Below, piece by piece: positions 1 to 8,916 of a DNA stretch of 64,000 bases. Position 1 is the stretch's first letter. The number at the start of each line of letters is the position of its first letter. Where the stretch lies: NCBI GenBank assembly GCA_045599185.1, contig JAZRVO010000022.1:1-64000 (forward strand), written 5' to 3'. The position numbers and the translations under genes were made by a program. The notes under the pieces were generated by a model that was not told where the DNA came from, did no database searches, and saw nothing but the letters and a program-made list of their open reading frames with translations. The DNA comes from UBA1240 sp045599185 (GTDB taxonomy: Bacteria; Spirochaetota; Spirochaetia; Treponematales; Treponemataceae).

Positions 1-408
1 GTTTTGCCTCAAAAAAACATCTGGGGACTTTTGACTCACAAAGACAACCCCTTTGCAAAATTCAAAACAATCAGGCGGGAAAATCTGCTTGAGCATTATG
101 AACCAGTTATGATTTCCCACCAGGCAAGATTAAAAAAAGAACTGATTGAATGGTTTGGCGGCTCAATTGAAAATTTCAATATAATCGGGACTTACAATCT
201 TTTGTTTAATGCTTCAATTTTTATTAAAGAAAAAGTATGTTCTGCCCTTACACTGGACGGAATTGTCAGCACTTCGGCCGACAGCGACCTTCGTTTTATA
301 CCCCTGGAACCTCAGGTAGACAGTGAAGTTGTGCTTGTCTGGAGAAAAGATGCAAAACTTTCAAAGCAGGCACAGTTGCTGTTAGATGAGATTCAAAAAC
401 AATGTTAG
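1..408 (+). CDS. LysR-family transcriptional regulator, C-terminal part (5' truncated by window)
   Basis: The reading frame is open from the first base of the window with no convincing start, so this is the 3' end of a longer gene. The visible 135 residues look like the second half of a LysR-type effector-binding domain: an LPQKN-IWGLL strand like the 'LP.KD.WG.L' motif of that fold, a helix with LKKELIEWF, and a final strand pair (IPLEPQ...VVLVWRKD) followed by a short C-terminal helix. LysR proteins bind DNA through an N-terminal helix-turn-helix, which lies outside the window. The ligand and target genes cannot be told. It converges on the thioesterase gene that follows. Confidence 0.7.
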   Translation, partial: VLPQKNIWGLLTHKDNPFAKFKTIRRENLLEHYEPVMISHQARLKKELIEWFGGSIENFNIIGTYNLLFNASIFIKEKVCSALTLDGIVSTSADSDLRFIPLEPQVDSEVVLVWRKDAKLSKQAQLLLDEIQKQC

Positions 409-443
409 CTTCTTGTCTCTTCCCTTACAGTTTACGTTTTTCT

Positions 444-1172
444 CTAGTTTAATACAGCCTTTATTATACTTTCTTCACCTTTTTTTATTTCAAAGCTGTA
501 TTCCTGTTCGTTGGTTTCTTTTCTGAAAATATCAAGAACATCTCCGTCTCTAGATTCTTTTAAAAACTGAATTTCAAAACTAGATAGTTTTTTTTCTGCG
601 TAGAACTTTTTATCTAAAGTATTCATGAGAAACTTTACATAACGAACATTATTTGTGTGATCGGTAAAATCGACATCGCTGGCAAAAACTTTCTGACTGT
701 AAACTAAATCAGTTGAATCAAATTCTAATTTCATTCTTGCGTAAGGCTCATTGAAATTTGAATGTCCAGCTTCCATGTCTTTGGGAAATTCCAAAGTATT
801 AATTTTTCTTATTTTTCTCTCCGTAAAATCAATGGCACACATTTCAGTTTTTGCAGCAAAAAGCAGGTTATTCTTTTCACCAAAAAAATCTGTTTCTACA
901 TCTAAACGAATAGGAGATAAAGAAGTTATAAACGAAACAGCTTTCGCTTTTGTATTCCATACTGGTAAATCATTTATTTTGACTTTTGTTTTTGTATAAA
1001 TCCAGGCAGCATTGTTTTTTTTACGAAGAGTTATGTTGTCACTTCCTATAGAACCAAAAAAAGTTGTAACCATATCCTGATTGATATTCATAAGTTCTAC
1101 CAAGCCAAGTTTAGCAGAACAATCAATTAAAGAATAGGAAATGGTATAATCTTTTGTGTAAGTATAAATCAT
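444..1172 (-). CDS. acyl-ACP thioesterase (FatA/FatB-like)
   Basis: The 242-residue protein has the two-hotdog layout of acyl-ACP thioesterases, which release free fatty acids from acyl carrier protein in the cytosol. The second hotdog carries the family motif region (DVDFTDHTNNVRYVKF, about residues 166-181). In plant FatB the motif reads D-x-N-x-H-V-N-N. Here the catalytic Asn position is Thr while Asp and His are kept, so activity may differ. The start is supported by a GAGGAG ribosome site 6 bases upstream. Substrate chain length cannot be told. No other fatty acid gene is adjacent, and the gene appears to stand alone, converging on the LysR fragment. Confidence 0.8.
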   Translation of the reverse strand: MIYTYTKDYTISYSLIDCSAKLGLVELMNINQDMVTTFFGSIGSDNITLRKKNNAAWIYTKTKVKINDLPVWNTKAKAVSFITSLSPIRLDVETDFFGEKNNLLFAAKTEMCAIDFTERKIRKINTLEFPKDMEAGHSNFNEPYARMKLEFDSTDLVYSQKVFASDVDFTDHTNNVRYVKFLMNTLDKKFYAEKKLSSFEIQFLKESRDGDVLDIFRKETNEQEYSFEIKKGEESIIKAVLN

Positions 1173-1266
1173 AAGAATCTCCTCTTTTTTTACTTCAAAT
1201 TCAAATAAATATCAGTTTTCTCTTACCTGTTTCAAGAAAGTTTTTTCATTCATTTTTTGCTTTTGC

Positions 1267-2247
1267 CTAAAACTTCAATTGGCGGATTTTTTCTGCAAGA
1301 TTTCTTCCGTAAACTTCTGTTCCCAATCCGTTTGGATGAAGATTATCAAGGAAATATTCCGGAAGGTGCGGAACAAGCTTGAAGCCGTCAACAACCTTAA
1401 TGTTTGGATATTGGGCGAGAATTTTTTTCAAATTGTCACAGAATTTTACAAGCGTCGGAATGCCTTCCATGTTGTCACCGCGCCAGAGTGGGGTAATGAC
1501 CAAAGTTGGAATGTCTTTTCCGTAAAGTTCAAACAGCCGCGGATAATATTCTTCAATATCCTTCATTGTTTCGCAGCCGTACTGGTTTGTGCCAAGGGCA
1601 ACAATCAGTTTTTCGGGTTTATAGCCTTCCATTTTCAAAAGGGATTTTTTGTCGTAAACATAGCCGCCAATTCCCTGATTGATTATGTCATAATTCAAAA
1701 GGCGGTTGGCAACGCTTACATAGGTTTGGGAAGAACGCAAAGGGCCGTACCCCTGGGTAATGGAATCGCCAAGCCACAAAACCTTTGTGCTTTTTTTAGC
1801 AGGCGTAAAATCTCCGTCAATTTCAAAGTTCTTAATTATCACAGTTGCGTCTGCCGGCAGATAAATTACAACATCACGCATTCCGTCAGCATTATCGTAA
1901 ACGCCTTCAAGGCTTGCCGTAAGGTTAAAACTTAAATTGCCTTCATCTTTCAGCTCTTTTATATAGAAGATTTTTGTAATAAGCCCGTCTACCATCGCTT
2001 CAATTGAATCATCAGAGCCTTTCCAGATAACTTTATAATCAAAGCTTATTTTCTTTGCGCTGGTTCTTATTTCAATGGTTTTTGAAGTTGAAGCAGTGCA
2101 TCGCTCGTACCAAAAATCAGAAACTTCCTTAAAATAGGCAATCTGTTCCGCCGTGTACTGAAAAGCCTGCAAATAGCCGTCTTTAGTTTCTGCAAAATTA
2201 TATGCGCCAAAATAGATTTTCTGTAATTCGTTATTTGATAATTTCAT
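1267..2247 (-). CDS. SGNH/GDSL-family hydrolase (probable carbohydrate esterase)
   Basis: The 326-residue protein has an N-terminal beta-sandwich-like domain (about residues 1-150) and a C-terminal SGNH hydrolase domain. Visible motifs are block I WLGDSITQG with nucleophile Ser162, block III VALGTNQYG, and block V DNLHPNG with Asp301 and His304 of the catalytic triad. This two-domain plan is common in bacterial acetyl-xylan and other carbohydrate esterases, which fits the glycan-degrading gene set here, but the substrate is inferred. There is no signal peptide, so it should be cytoplasmic. A CGGAG ribosome site precedes the ATG. Confidence 0.8.
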   Translation of the reverse strand: MKLSNNELQKIYFGAYNFAETKDGYLQAFQYTAEQIAYFKEVSDFWYERCTASTSKTIEIRTSAKKISFDYKVIWKGSDDSIEAMVDGLITKIFYIKELKDEGNLSFNLTASLEGVYDNADGMRDVVIYLPADATVIIKNFEIDGDFTPAKKSTKVLWLGDSITQGYGPLRSSQTYVSVANRLLNYDIINQGIGGYVYDKKSLLKMEGYKPEKLIVALGTNQYGCETMKDIEEYYPRLFELYGKDIPTLVITPLWRGDNMEGIPTLVKFCDNLKKILAQYPNIKVVDGFKLVPHLPEYFLDNLHPNGLGTEVYGRNLAEKIRQLKF

Positions 2248-2484
2248 TATTTGCTCCGTTATTTTAAAATAATAATACTTCGTTGCTTCTATTTCAATTT
2301 GCCGTTCAATGTACAGCCGGGTATTATGTGCAATTTTTTACAAAAATGCAGGTTTGGCCTTCGTCTGCTTGAAAATTGACGTTTTTTTTTCTATATTAAA
2401 CGGGTATGTGCAAAAAACTTTTTAAAAGGTGCAAATGAAACAAGGGCATTTGCTTAAAACTTAGCCATACATTTGAGGATACTA

Positions 2485-3090
2485 ATGTACAAATCTTTTG
2501 GAACAAGTATGGAAAAAGAAGAAAAGGAAAAGAAAGGCGAAGCTGAAGCAAACGAACTTTCTGCAAAATTCCTTAAAACCCGTCAGATAATTCTTTCCGG
2601 CGAAATTAATAAAGAACTTGCAGAAAAAATTGCCCGTCAGCTTTTAATTCTCGAAGCCGATTCTTCAGATCCAATCCGTGTTTTTATTGATTCTCCCGGA
2701 GGAGATGCAGATGCCGGTTTTGCCATTTTTGACATGATTCGTTTTATAAATGCGCCGGTTTATACAATTGGCATGGGGCTGGTTGCAAGCGCAGCTTCAA
2801 TTGTGCTTTTGGCAGCCCCGGCAGAACGCCGCCTTGCATTGCCAAACAGCCGTTACCTTATTCACCAGCCGTTAAGCGGCATTCGTGGTGTTGCTACCGA
2901 AATTGAAATTCACGCAAAAGAACTTGAAAAAATGCGCGCAAAGATTAACGAACTTATTGCCGGCGAAACAGGCAAAAACGTTGATGCGGTTAAGGCCGAT
3001 ACTGAACGCGATTTTTGGCTTGATTCTGCCGAAGCAAAAGAATACGGTTTGGTCAGCAAAATTGTAACAAAACGGGCAGACATTGCCTGA
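2485..3090 (+). CDS. clpP: ATP-dependent Clp protease proteolytic subunit
   Basis: This is the ClpP serine peptidase, which forms double heptameric chambers fed by Clp ATPases. The catalytic residues are visible: Ser102 in GLVAS, His127 in YLIHQP and Asp176 in ERDFWLDSAEA. At 201 residues it is of usual length. The start is set at the ATG at 2485 because GAGG lies 6 bases upstream; an upstream in-frame TTG at 2473 overlaps that site. The N-terminal stretch MEKEEKEKKGE is unusually charged. The usual GQAASM around the nucleophile is GLVASAAS, so this may be a divergent paralogue rather than the only ClpP. The GNAT gene starts 11 bases after the stop. Confidence 0.9.
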   Translation: MYKSFGTSMEKEEKEKKGEAEANELSAKFLKTRQIILSGEINKELAEKIARQLLILEADSSDPIRVFIDSPGGDADAGFAIFDMIRFINAPVYTIGMGLVASAASIVLLAAPAERRLALPNSRYLIHQPLSGIRGVATEIEIHAKELEKMRAKINELIAGETGKNVDAVKADTERDFWLDSAEAKEYGLVSKIVTKRADIA

Positions 3091-3101
3091 AAGAGCATTT
3101 T

Positions 3102-4007
3102 ATGGAATTTGAGCTTACATCAGAACTTATCAGCGAAATCGTTTTTTCTATGGAGAATCAGAAGGAACTGTTCCTTCTCGATTCTGCAGGGCCTGTTTTG
3201 GTTAAATCCAGTGATGTTGCAAATTCCGACCCGGACCGCTTTTATTCACTGCCGGTTTGGGATTCCCTGTGCGGCTTCAGGCTGATGGAAAATTTTGTAA
3301 TTTCCGTCAAGAACGCCGTAATTCAAGAAAAACTGCGTGCCGTATTAAAATCCGGGCACGGGGTTTTTAGAAATTTTAAGAATGTTCTTAAAGAATACCC
3401 GGAAGCAGAGCGTTTGTGGTTTTCGTTTAAGGAACATGAAATGAATCAGGTAATTTTAGACTGGTACAACAGCCTGCGCGAAATTTGGGGGCTTGAACAG
3501 CTGGGAGCAGAACCTGAAGAATTTGATGATCTGGTTTTTGATGATTTTTGTTTCAGAACTGCCGGTGAAGATGATTTGATAACTGCCGGAGAGCAGGAAC
3601 TGACAGTTTTTGAAGAAATGAAAAACACTTTTGAACCGGAACTTGCTGCATTTTTGGCGCTTTTAAACGGTCAGCAGAAAAAAATGGCCGATACCAGCCG
3701 GCAAACCGCCCTTGTATGTGAAACCGCTTCCGGCGATTTTGCAGGTTTTGCTTCTTTGGCGCCATGTTTTGAGCTTTCTAAAAATTCAGTTTTGCTTTGT
3801 TCTTTGTTTGTTCTGCCACGTTACCGCGGGCTTGGGCTTGGTAAAGAACTTTTGCAGCAGTGCATAAAGGCTGTTAAGCAGCAGAAAAAGCGCTTCTTGT
3901 TTGCGCCTTGTGCCGGTATTCCTGATTTTTTTGCCAAAACTTTGCCTTTAATGGGTTTTACAAAGCTTGGTGCCATTTATTTTTTAGATTTGTCTAAAAC
4001 TATTTAA
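3102..4007 (+). CDS. GNAT-family N-acetyltransferase with unrecognised N-terminal region
   Basis: The 301-residue protein ends in a GNAT acetyl-CoA-binding fold: SVLLCSLFVLPRYRGLGLGKELLQ (about residues 226-250) includes the R/Q-x-x-G-x-G/A motif A (RGLGLG). The first 190 residues are acidic and match no family I recognise. It starts 11 bases after clpP and is probably co-transcribed with it, which could hint at modification of a protease substrate, but that is only context. The ribosome site is weak (GAAAGAG). Confidence 0.7.
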   Translation: MEFELTSELISEIVFSMENQKELFLLDSAGPVLVKSSDVANSDPDRFYSLPVWDSLCGFRLMENFVISVKNAVIQEKLRAVLKSGHGVFRNFKNVLKEYPEAERLWFSFKEHEMNQVILDWYNSLREIWGLEQLGAEPEEFDDLVFDDFCFRTAGEDDLITAGEQELTVFEEMKNTFEPELAAFLALLNGQQKKMADTSRQTALVCETASGDFAGFASLAPCFELSKNSVLLCSLFVLPRYRGLGLGKELLQQCIKAVKQQKKRFLFAPCAGIPDFFAKTLPLMGFTKLGAIYFLDLSKTI

Positions 4008-4089
4008 TTTCCCTTTTTGCGGAAGATTTTAACGAAATGACGCGCGGCTTTTGCCGTATTTTGGTTGCGTCGCCAGTTGGGAGAAAAAA

Positions 4090-4758
4090 ATGTCAAAGAA
4101 AGATTTTTCCATCAATGCAGAAGCACTGGCTGCTTATTTGCAGGAAATTGTAAGCCGGGTTGAATCTGAAGAAGACCCGGATGAAATGAACGAGCTTAAA
4201 AAGATTTTTAAGCAGAACGTTCCTTTTGGCCGCCGTTCTTACGTGGCTGCCTACCTTGCAAAGCAGGTTTCTTCAAACACACGCGGTTTTCAGCGCCGCG
4301 AACGTTCACCACGTTATTCGCGCTACGAAAGAAACAGCAGTGCCCACGCCAGCGATTTTGCAGAACGCAGTGAACGCCCGTCACGTTCGGCAGAAAACCA
4401 TTCAGTTGAAAGCATGGGTGTAAAGCCGCCTGTTGCACGTGCAGTAATTGCACCTGAATTTGCCAAAACCGTATTCATCAGCATTGGCCGCAACCGCAGG
4501 GTTTATGCCCGCGACTTAATTGCACTTATTTCTCAGGGTGCAGGCGTTGAACGCGAACGGATTGGCGACATCAAGGTTTACGACAATTATTCATTCATTA
4601 CGCTTTTTGCAGAAGATGCAGACAAGGTTATTGAACTTTTGAACGGTTATGAATACCGGGGAAGAAAACTTACCGTAAGCTATTCGCGCAAAAAGGACGA
4701 TTCGCAGGAAAATGCTGGTGATGAACCGGCAGCAGAAGAAACTGCAAGCGAAGAATAA
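4090..4758 (+). CDS. DbpA-type RNA-binding domain protein
   Basis: The 222-residue protein carries, at about residues 130-208, a DbpA-like RNA-recognition fold (VFISIGRNRRVYARDLIALI ... IGDIKVYDNYSFITLF ... YRGRKLTVSYSR), a domain normally found at the C-terminus of DEAD-box RNA helicases such as DbpA. The helicase core is absent. In its place is a short helical N-terminal region (about 1-60) and an Arg/Ser-rich linker. It probably binds structured RNA, perhaps rRNA. The ATG at 4090 is chosen because GGGAG sits just upstream; a longer reading frame from 4051 lacks a ribosome site. Confidence 0.75.
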   Translation: MSKKDFSINAEALAAYLQEIVSRVESEEDPDEMNELKKIFKQNVPFGRRSYVAAYLAKQVSSNTRGFQRRERSPRYSRYERNSSAHASDFAERSERPSRSAENHSVESMGVKPPVARAVIAPEFAKTVFISIGRNRRVYARDLIALISQGAGVERERIGDIKVYDNYSFITLFAEDADKVIELLNGYEYRGRKLTVSYSRKKDDSQENAGDEPAAEETASEE

Positions 4759-4778
4759 AGGTTTTTTATAAAAATCAG

Positions 4779-4808
4779 GCGGGCTGTTTGGCAGTCCGCT
4801 ATTTTTTT
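4779..4808 (+). terminator. intrinsic terminator after the RNA-binding protein gene
   Basis: A 7-bp stem (GCGGGCT with AGTCCGC, one G-T pair) with a 7-base loop is followed by a run of T. Confidence 0.7.
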
Positions 4809-4851
4809 GCATATTTTGAAAAATAAAAAAAACTGAACCGGAGGAAAAACT

Positions 4852-5526
4852 GTGAGTGAAGATAATATTTTCTGCATGCATACGGGTGTGCTGGGCGTAA
4901 ACACTTATATAGTTCTTTTAAGCCATGCAACTGCCGCAATTATAGACCCGGGCGGAAATGCCCAGAAACTGGCGGCTTTTTTAACGGAAAGGCATTTGTC
5001 TCTTGCGGCAATGGTTTTAACCCATACCCATTTTGACCACATTGGCGCGGTTGCCCAGTTAAAAGCTCAGTTTGCTGAAGCCAGAATAATGTGCCACGAT
5101 GGCGAAAAATGGTTTTTAGGCAGCGGTGCACTGCAAAGGCAGCTGGACGCTTTTGGCGGCGGCGGAATGGAACGTTTTATAAGCCGTAGCGTTGTGCAGG
5201 AAATGCCGGAAGCTGACGTAATTCTGAATGGCGGCGAAGTTCTGTTTGAAGATTCCGTTAATTTTGAAGGCGGTTTTAAGGTTTTCCACACTCCGGGGCA
5301 CAGCACGGGTTCCATATGCCTTTACAATCAGGCGCAGCAGGTGCTTTTTTCCGGCGATACCCTGTTTGCAGGCACCTGGGGGCGCACCGATTTTCCAGGC
5401 GGCAGCGATGCGCTTATGCGCAAAAGCCTTGAAATGCTTCTTTCGCTGCCGGAAGAAACCCAGGTTTTTCCCGGCCATGAAAATTTTACTACTATTTCTG
5501 CTGAGAAAGGGCTTTTGCTATACTGA
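4852..5526 (+). CDS. MBL-fold metallo-hydrolase (glyoxalase II-like)
   Basis: The 224-residue protein is a metallo-beta-lactamase-fold hydrolase. The zinc motif THTHFDHIG (HxHxDH) and later ligands in FHTPGHSTGS, FSGDTLF and FPGHE are in the order and spacing of glyoxalase II/YcbL-type enzymes. Its substrate may be a thioester or persulfide, but cannot be fixed. The start is a GTG with a strong GGAGG site. The 3' end overlaps the convergent Na/Pi cotransporter gene by 35 bases. Confidence 0.85.
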   Translation: MSEDNIFCMHTGVLGVNTYIVLLSHATAAIIDPGGNAQKLAAFLTERHLSLAAMVLTHTHFDHIGAVAQLKAQFAEARIMCHDGEKWFLGSGALQRQLDAFGGGGMERFISRSVVQEMPEADVILNGGEVLFEDSVNFEGGFKVFHTPGHSTGSICLYNQAQQVLFSGDTLFAGTWGRTDFPGGSDALMRKSLEMLLSLPEETQVFPGHENFTTISAEKGLLLY

Positions 5527-7156
5527 AACTGTGGTCGCCGATTTTTTCGATGGTGCGGACAATGTCGATGTACAGAAGTTCGGCTTTAACGTTCGCACCT
5601 TCTTCAAGGCGCTTTTTGGCCACTTTTTTCAGGTCGTGGCGCGTTGCATCAATCTGGGCTTCGTAACGCATTGCTTCTGCCATAAGTTCTTCGGTGAACT
5701 TTTTGTTGATGTTTTCCTTTATGAAAATTAAAAAGCTGTGTGCCAGATTGCTGTAGGGCACAAGCTGCTGCATGTCTTCCTTGCTGAATTCCATTTTTTT
5801 ATCAATGCTGCGCTTTAAAAGGATTGCAGTTTTGTAACAGTCATCGGTAAGTGCTTCAAGTTCGTCAACAATTAAAAGCATGTTGCTTATTGAATGCTTG
5901 CTGTGTTCGTTTAATGTAAGGCGTTCGCTACAGGCCACCAGATAGTTTGTAAGCTGTTCGTTCATCTGGTCGGCATATTCTTCTTTTTTGCTTATGCGTT
6001 CAAAGTTTTCTTCAATAAAAGCTTCGTCTCGGTGTTCAAAACCAACGGAAAGGCGTTCAAACATTCGGGCTGCAATATGCGCCATGTCGGCAATTTCTTT
6101 TTCGGCACGCAGAATGTATGCTTCGCTGTTTTCGCGCACGCCGGAAGAAATGAATTCCAGATGATACTGGTCTGGCAGTTCGTTTTCCTTAGGGCTTATA
6201 ATGCGTTCTGCAAGAGATGCAATTTGGGTTGTAAACGGCAGGAAGATAAGCGTTGCCGAAATGTTGAAAACTGTATGAAGCATTGCAATGTGGGTTGTAA
6301 TGCTTTCGTTAACCGGACCGGGTACAAGCCAGTCGATTACGGTTAAAAGCGGCTTGAACAGGATGATTGCAAGAATTGTGCCGGAAACGTTGAACAGAAC
6401 GTGTACCAGTGCGGCGCGCCGGGCGTTTACTTTCGTTCCGATTGAAGCAATAACCGCGTCTACCGTAGAACCGATGTTCGTTCCCAAAACCAGCGCTGCA
6501 GAAAATTCCCAGGTTAAAAGGCCGTTGTAAGCCATTGTAATGACGATTGCGGTAAATGCACTTGAAGAGTGCAGAAGCATTGTGATGAAAGCGGCAATAA
6601 GAATGCCGAGGATTAAGCTTAAAAAGCCTGTTCCGTTAAAAATCGTAAGGAATCCGGCGTTTTCTGCGTCCAAAGTTGGTATTGCGCTTGATAAAAGGTC
6701 GAGACCCAGAAACAGAAGGCCGAAACCCATAAGTGCTTCGCCAACGTTTTCCTTATGAAACCGCTTGATGAAAGTAAGGAAAAAGCCCACGCCGAAAATC
6801 GGCACGGCAATTGCAGAAATTTTAAATGAAAAACCGAAAAGCGTAACAATCCATGCCGTAATGGTAGTACCGATGTTTGCGCCAAAAATAACGCCTACAG
6901 ACTGGGTAACGGTCATAAGGCCGGCGTTTACAAACGAAACAACCATAACCGTTGTTGCACCCGATGACTGAATAATCATGGTGACGAACACACCGGTAAG
7001 CACTGCAAAAATGCGGTTGCTGGTCATCAGTCCAAGGGTTTTATGCAGGCTGTTGCCGGCACTTTTCTGAATGCCGTCACTCATCATTTTCATGCCCTGA
7101 AGCAATAGACCTAAGCTGCCAATAATTTGCAGAAGAATTGTTACTAGTGATTTCAT
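5492..7156 (-). CDS. Na+/phosphate cotransporter family protein with PhoU-like C-terminus
   Basis: The 554-residue protein has two repeated Na/Pi cotransporter modules with the hallmark glutamine-rich helices (TMIIQSSGATTVMV; LLHSSSAFTAIVI) and the GANIGTT and GTNIGST motifs. A cytoplasmic helical tail of about 200 residues at the C-terminus resembles PhoU. Members move phosphate with sodium across the inner membrane. The start is placed at MKSLVTILLQ (7156), which begins a normal first membrane helix. The longer frame up to 7237 adds 27 residues without support. No ribosome site is clear. The 3' end overlaps the MBL-fold gene on the other strand. Confidence 0.85.
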   Translation of the reverse strand: MKSLVTILLQIIGSLGLLLQGMKMMSDGIQKSAGNSLHKTLGLMTSNRIFAVLTGVFVTMIIQSSGATTVMVVSFVNAGLMTVTQSVGVIFGANIGTTITAWIVTLFGFSFKISAIAVPIFGVGFFLTFIKRFHKENVGEALMGFGLLFLGLDLLSSAIPTLDAENAGFLTIFNGTGFLSLILGILIAAFITMLLHSSSAFTAIVITMAYNGLLTWEFSAALVLGTNIGSTVDAVIASIGTKVNARRAALVHVLFNVSGTILAIILFKPLLTVIDWLVPGPVNESITTHIAMLHTVFNISATLIFLPFTTQIASLAERIISPKENELPDQYHLEFISSGVRENSEAYILRAEKEIADMAHIAARMFERLSVGFEHRDEAFIEENFERISKKEEYADQMNEQLTNYLVACSERLTLNEHSKHSISNMLLIVDELEALTDDCYKTAILLKRSIDKKMEFSKEDMQQLVPYSNLAHSFLIFIKENINKKFTEELMAEAMRYEAQIDATRHDLKKVAKKRLEEGANVKAELLYIDIVRTIEKIGDHSFSIAKALSQQK

Positions 7157-7327
7157 ACCGAAAAAACTAACACATCGGGGCGCACAATTCAAGTATAAAA
7201 ACGCGCATATATATGAAGAAAAAGAATAAAAAAGCATTTGAACTGAATAAACTTTTCGCTAGTTTTGCCGTGGCAAAAATACCTGGAACAAGCAGCGTTT
7301 TATAGAATTTTCCGTGCCCGGCGCATA

Positions 7328-7369
7328 TAAAAAAAAGCCCAAAACCTTGATAAAAGGCTTTGGGCTTTT
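7328..7369 (-). terminator. bidirectional-looking terminator downstream of a lipoprotein gene
   Basis: The arms AAAGCCCAAA and TTTGGGCTTT pair with an inner ACCTT/AAGG extension and are flanked by A and T runs on both sides. Confidence 0.75.
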
Positions 7370-7392
7370 GGTGTGTTGTTAAGTGTTATTGG

Positions 7393-7842
7393 TTATGGGT
7401 TTAATAACCAAGATAACATTAAAGCTGTTACTTCATCTGATGTTCTACTTTCAATTTTTGCAGAAGTGTATTTTTTATAAGTTATACTATTAGAACTTAT
7501 TGTGCCGTTATTGATAGTTATATTATCCGTATTTCCACTAGCAGTCATTGTAATTGTATTTCCACTGTTAGTGTATGTTGCAATTACTGTATCATTTATA
7601 TAATAAATTGTTGATTTATCTTTTGTTATAGCAGTGTAAACTTTCCCATCGGAGAAATATAAACCTTCATAAATTGTCAAACCACTATTAATAGTACCAG
7701 TTTCATTAATCCAAGCACCGGCTGCATTGTCAGTAGTTGTTGTTGTACTGTCTTTGCTGTCGCCGCCACCGCCGCCTTTACAGCTGGCAAAAAGCATTGC
7801 TAAAGCCGCAAACACGCAAAAAATAATTACATTTTTCTTCAT
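7393..7842 (-). CDS. small Thr-rich lipoprotein
   Basis: The 149-residue protein has a lipoprotein signal (hydrophobic stretch ending LFASC, Cys20), followed by a Gly-rich and Thr-rich tether. The rest is beta-rich and repetitive (GNTITMTASGNTDNITINNG). It resembles small surface lipoproteins of lipocalin-like shape seen in treponemes, but I recognise no family. AAGGA lies upstream of the ATG. It is monocistronic, with a terminator just after the stop. Confidence 0.75.
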   Translation of the reverse strand: MKKNVIIFCVFAALAMLFASCKGGGGGDSKDSTTTTTDNAAGAWINETGTINSGLTIYEGLYFSDGKVYTAITKDKSTIYYINDTVIATYTNSGNTITMTASGNTDNITINNGTISSNSITYKKYTSAKIESRTSDEVTALMLSWLLNP

Positions 7843-8041
7843 TTTTTTTCCTTTTTATAAAGTTCTTTTAGGTATAAAATTGCGCGTGTTATACTCCCCC
7901 GGCTTATTCTGTCAACTAAAAGGTTTGCATGCAATTCATTTATATGGAAGAAAAAAGTTCAGTTTGCGCCGGTTTTTACCGTTTGTTTGCGGCAATGAAA
8001 AAATAAAGGCTGTTTACGCGTGTAAAGCGGCCTTTTAGCAG

Positions 8042-8070
8042 TTGCAAGGCTTTTGTGTATAGAGTAGAAT
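8042..8070 (+). promoter_or_regulatory. candidate sigma70 promoter for the lipoprotein gene at 8080
   Basis: TTGCAA (8042-8047), a 17-base spacer and TAGAAT (8065-8070). The predicted start of transcription (about 8077) is only a few bases before the ATG at 8080, so the mRNA would be almost leaderless. Confidence 0.5.
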
Positions 8071-8079
8071 TGAAACGTT

Positions 8080-8883
8080 ATGGAAAATGACACGCAATTT
8101 AACGCATTAAACTGTTCTGAAATTTCCCGCAAAAAAAGCTGTAAAAAGTTTTCTTTTAAAAATGCCATGAATCTGGCATTTGTCGCTTTAATTTGTCTTT
8201 GTTTTGTATTTTCTTCCTGTCAAAAAACTTCGGGTACAAATCAGGAACAAAATTTTGTATTTGAAGATGAAAAGACCGGTTTTCAGCCTGTTCCGGCTTC
8301 AGTTCTGGTTTTTTATGGGTATGACTTTAACGAGCCGGAATTTATTGCTGACTGCAATGCATTTCTGTTTGAACGCTACGGCAGCTACGAACAGGGCGGG
8401 GCGGTTTTTCCCGTTGTGTTCCCCGACGACTTTAAGCAGGGCAGCCGCACGCGCATAAGCCTGATTAAGAATTTTATAAGCGAAAACAATTTTGCAGGCA
8501 TTGTCCTGCTTGGCGCGCCTGAAGGCACCGGCGAAGTTCTTTCTGACGTAATCGACAAAAACGATTTCAGCAAGCCGATTATTTCGTTTTTTCCTCAGGA
8601 TGATTTGCTGCCGGCTGAATATTCTTCTGATTTTATTGTGGGTTTGCCGGAAGAACAGACAAAACCGGATGCGGAAAGCATTTTTAACCTTACCGGAAAG
8701 GCGATAGAAGCCTGCCTGCAGAACCAGCACAAGCAGAGTGCCAGTTTGAAGGGTTTTGTAAAGCAGCTGGCTGGCAGCGACTTTATGGTTTACAACTTTA
8801 CCGACAGTCAGACGGCCATTATTGTTAAAAATCATTTTGTAATTGAATCGATTTTGCCGCCGCGCAGTGGCACGGTGCAGTAA
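8080..8883 (+). CDS. lipoprotein, possible periplasmic-binding-like fold
   Basis: The 267-residue protein has a basic N-region (KKSCKKFSFKN) and a hydrophobic stretch ending VFSSC, a lipobox. The body alternates strands and helices (ASVLVFYGYDF, NNFAGIVLLGAPEGTGE, KPIISFFPQDD), suggesting a Rossmann-like or type I binding-protein fold, but no family is certain. An internal ATG at 8167 would give a short standard signal of about 18 residues. The upstream ATG is listed because a promoter sits immediately before it. Neither start has a good ribosome site. The phosphodiesterase gene follows after 33 bases and may be co-transcribed. Confidence 0.65.
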   Translation: MENDTQFNALNCSEISRKKSCKKFSFKNAMNLAFVALICLCFVFSSCQKTSGTNQEQNFVFEDEKTGFQPVPASVLVFYGYDFNEPEFIADCNAFLFERYGSYEQGGAVFPVVFPDDFKQGSRTRISLIKNFISENNFAGIVLLGAPEGTGEVLSDVIDKNDFSKPIISFFPQDDLLPAEYSSDFIVGLPEEQTKPDAESIFNLTGKAIEACLQNQHKQSASLKGFVKQLAGSDFMVYNFTDSQTAIIVKNHFVIESILPPRSGTVQ

Positions 8884-8916
8884 AATCTCATTTGCTATAA
8901 TTAAATAGGAGAAAAT

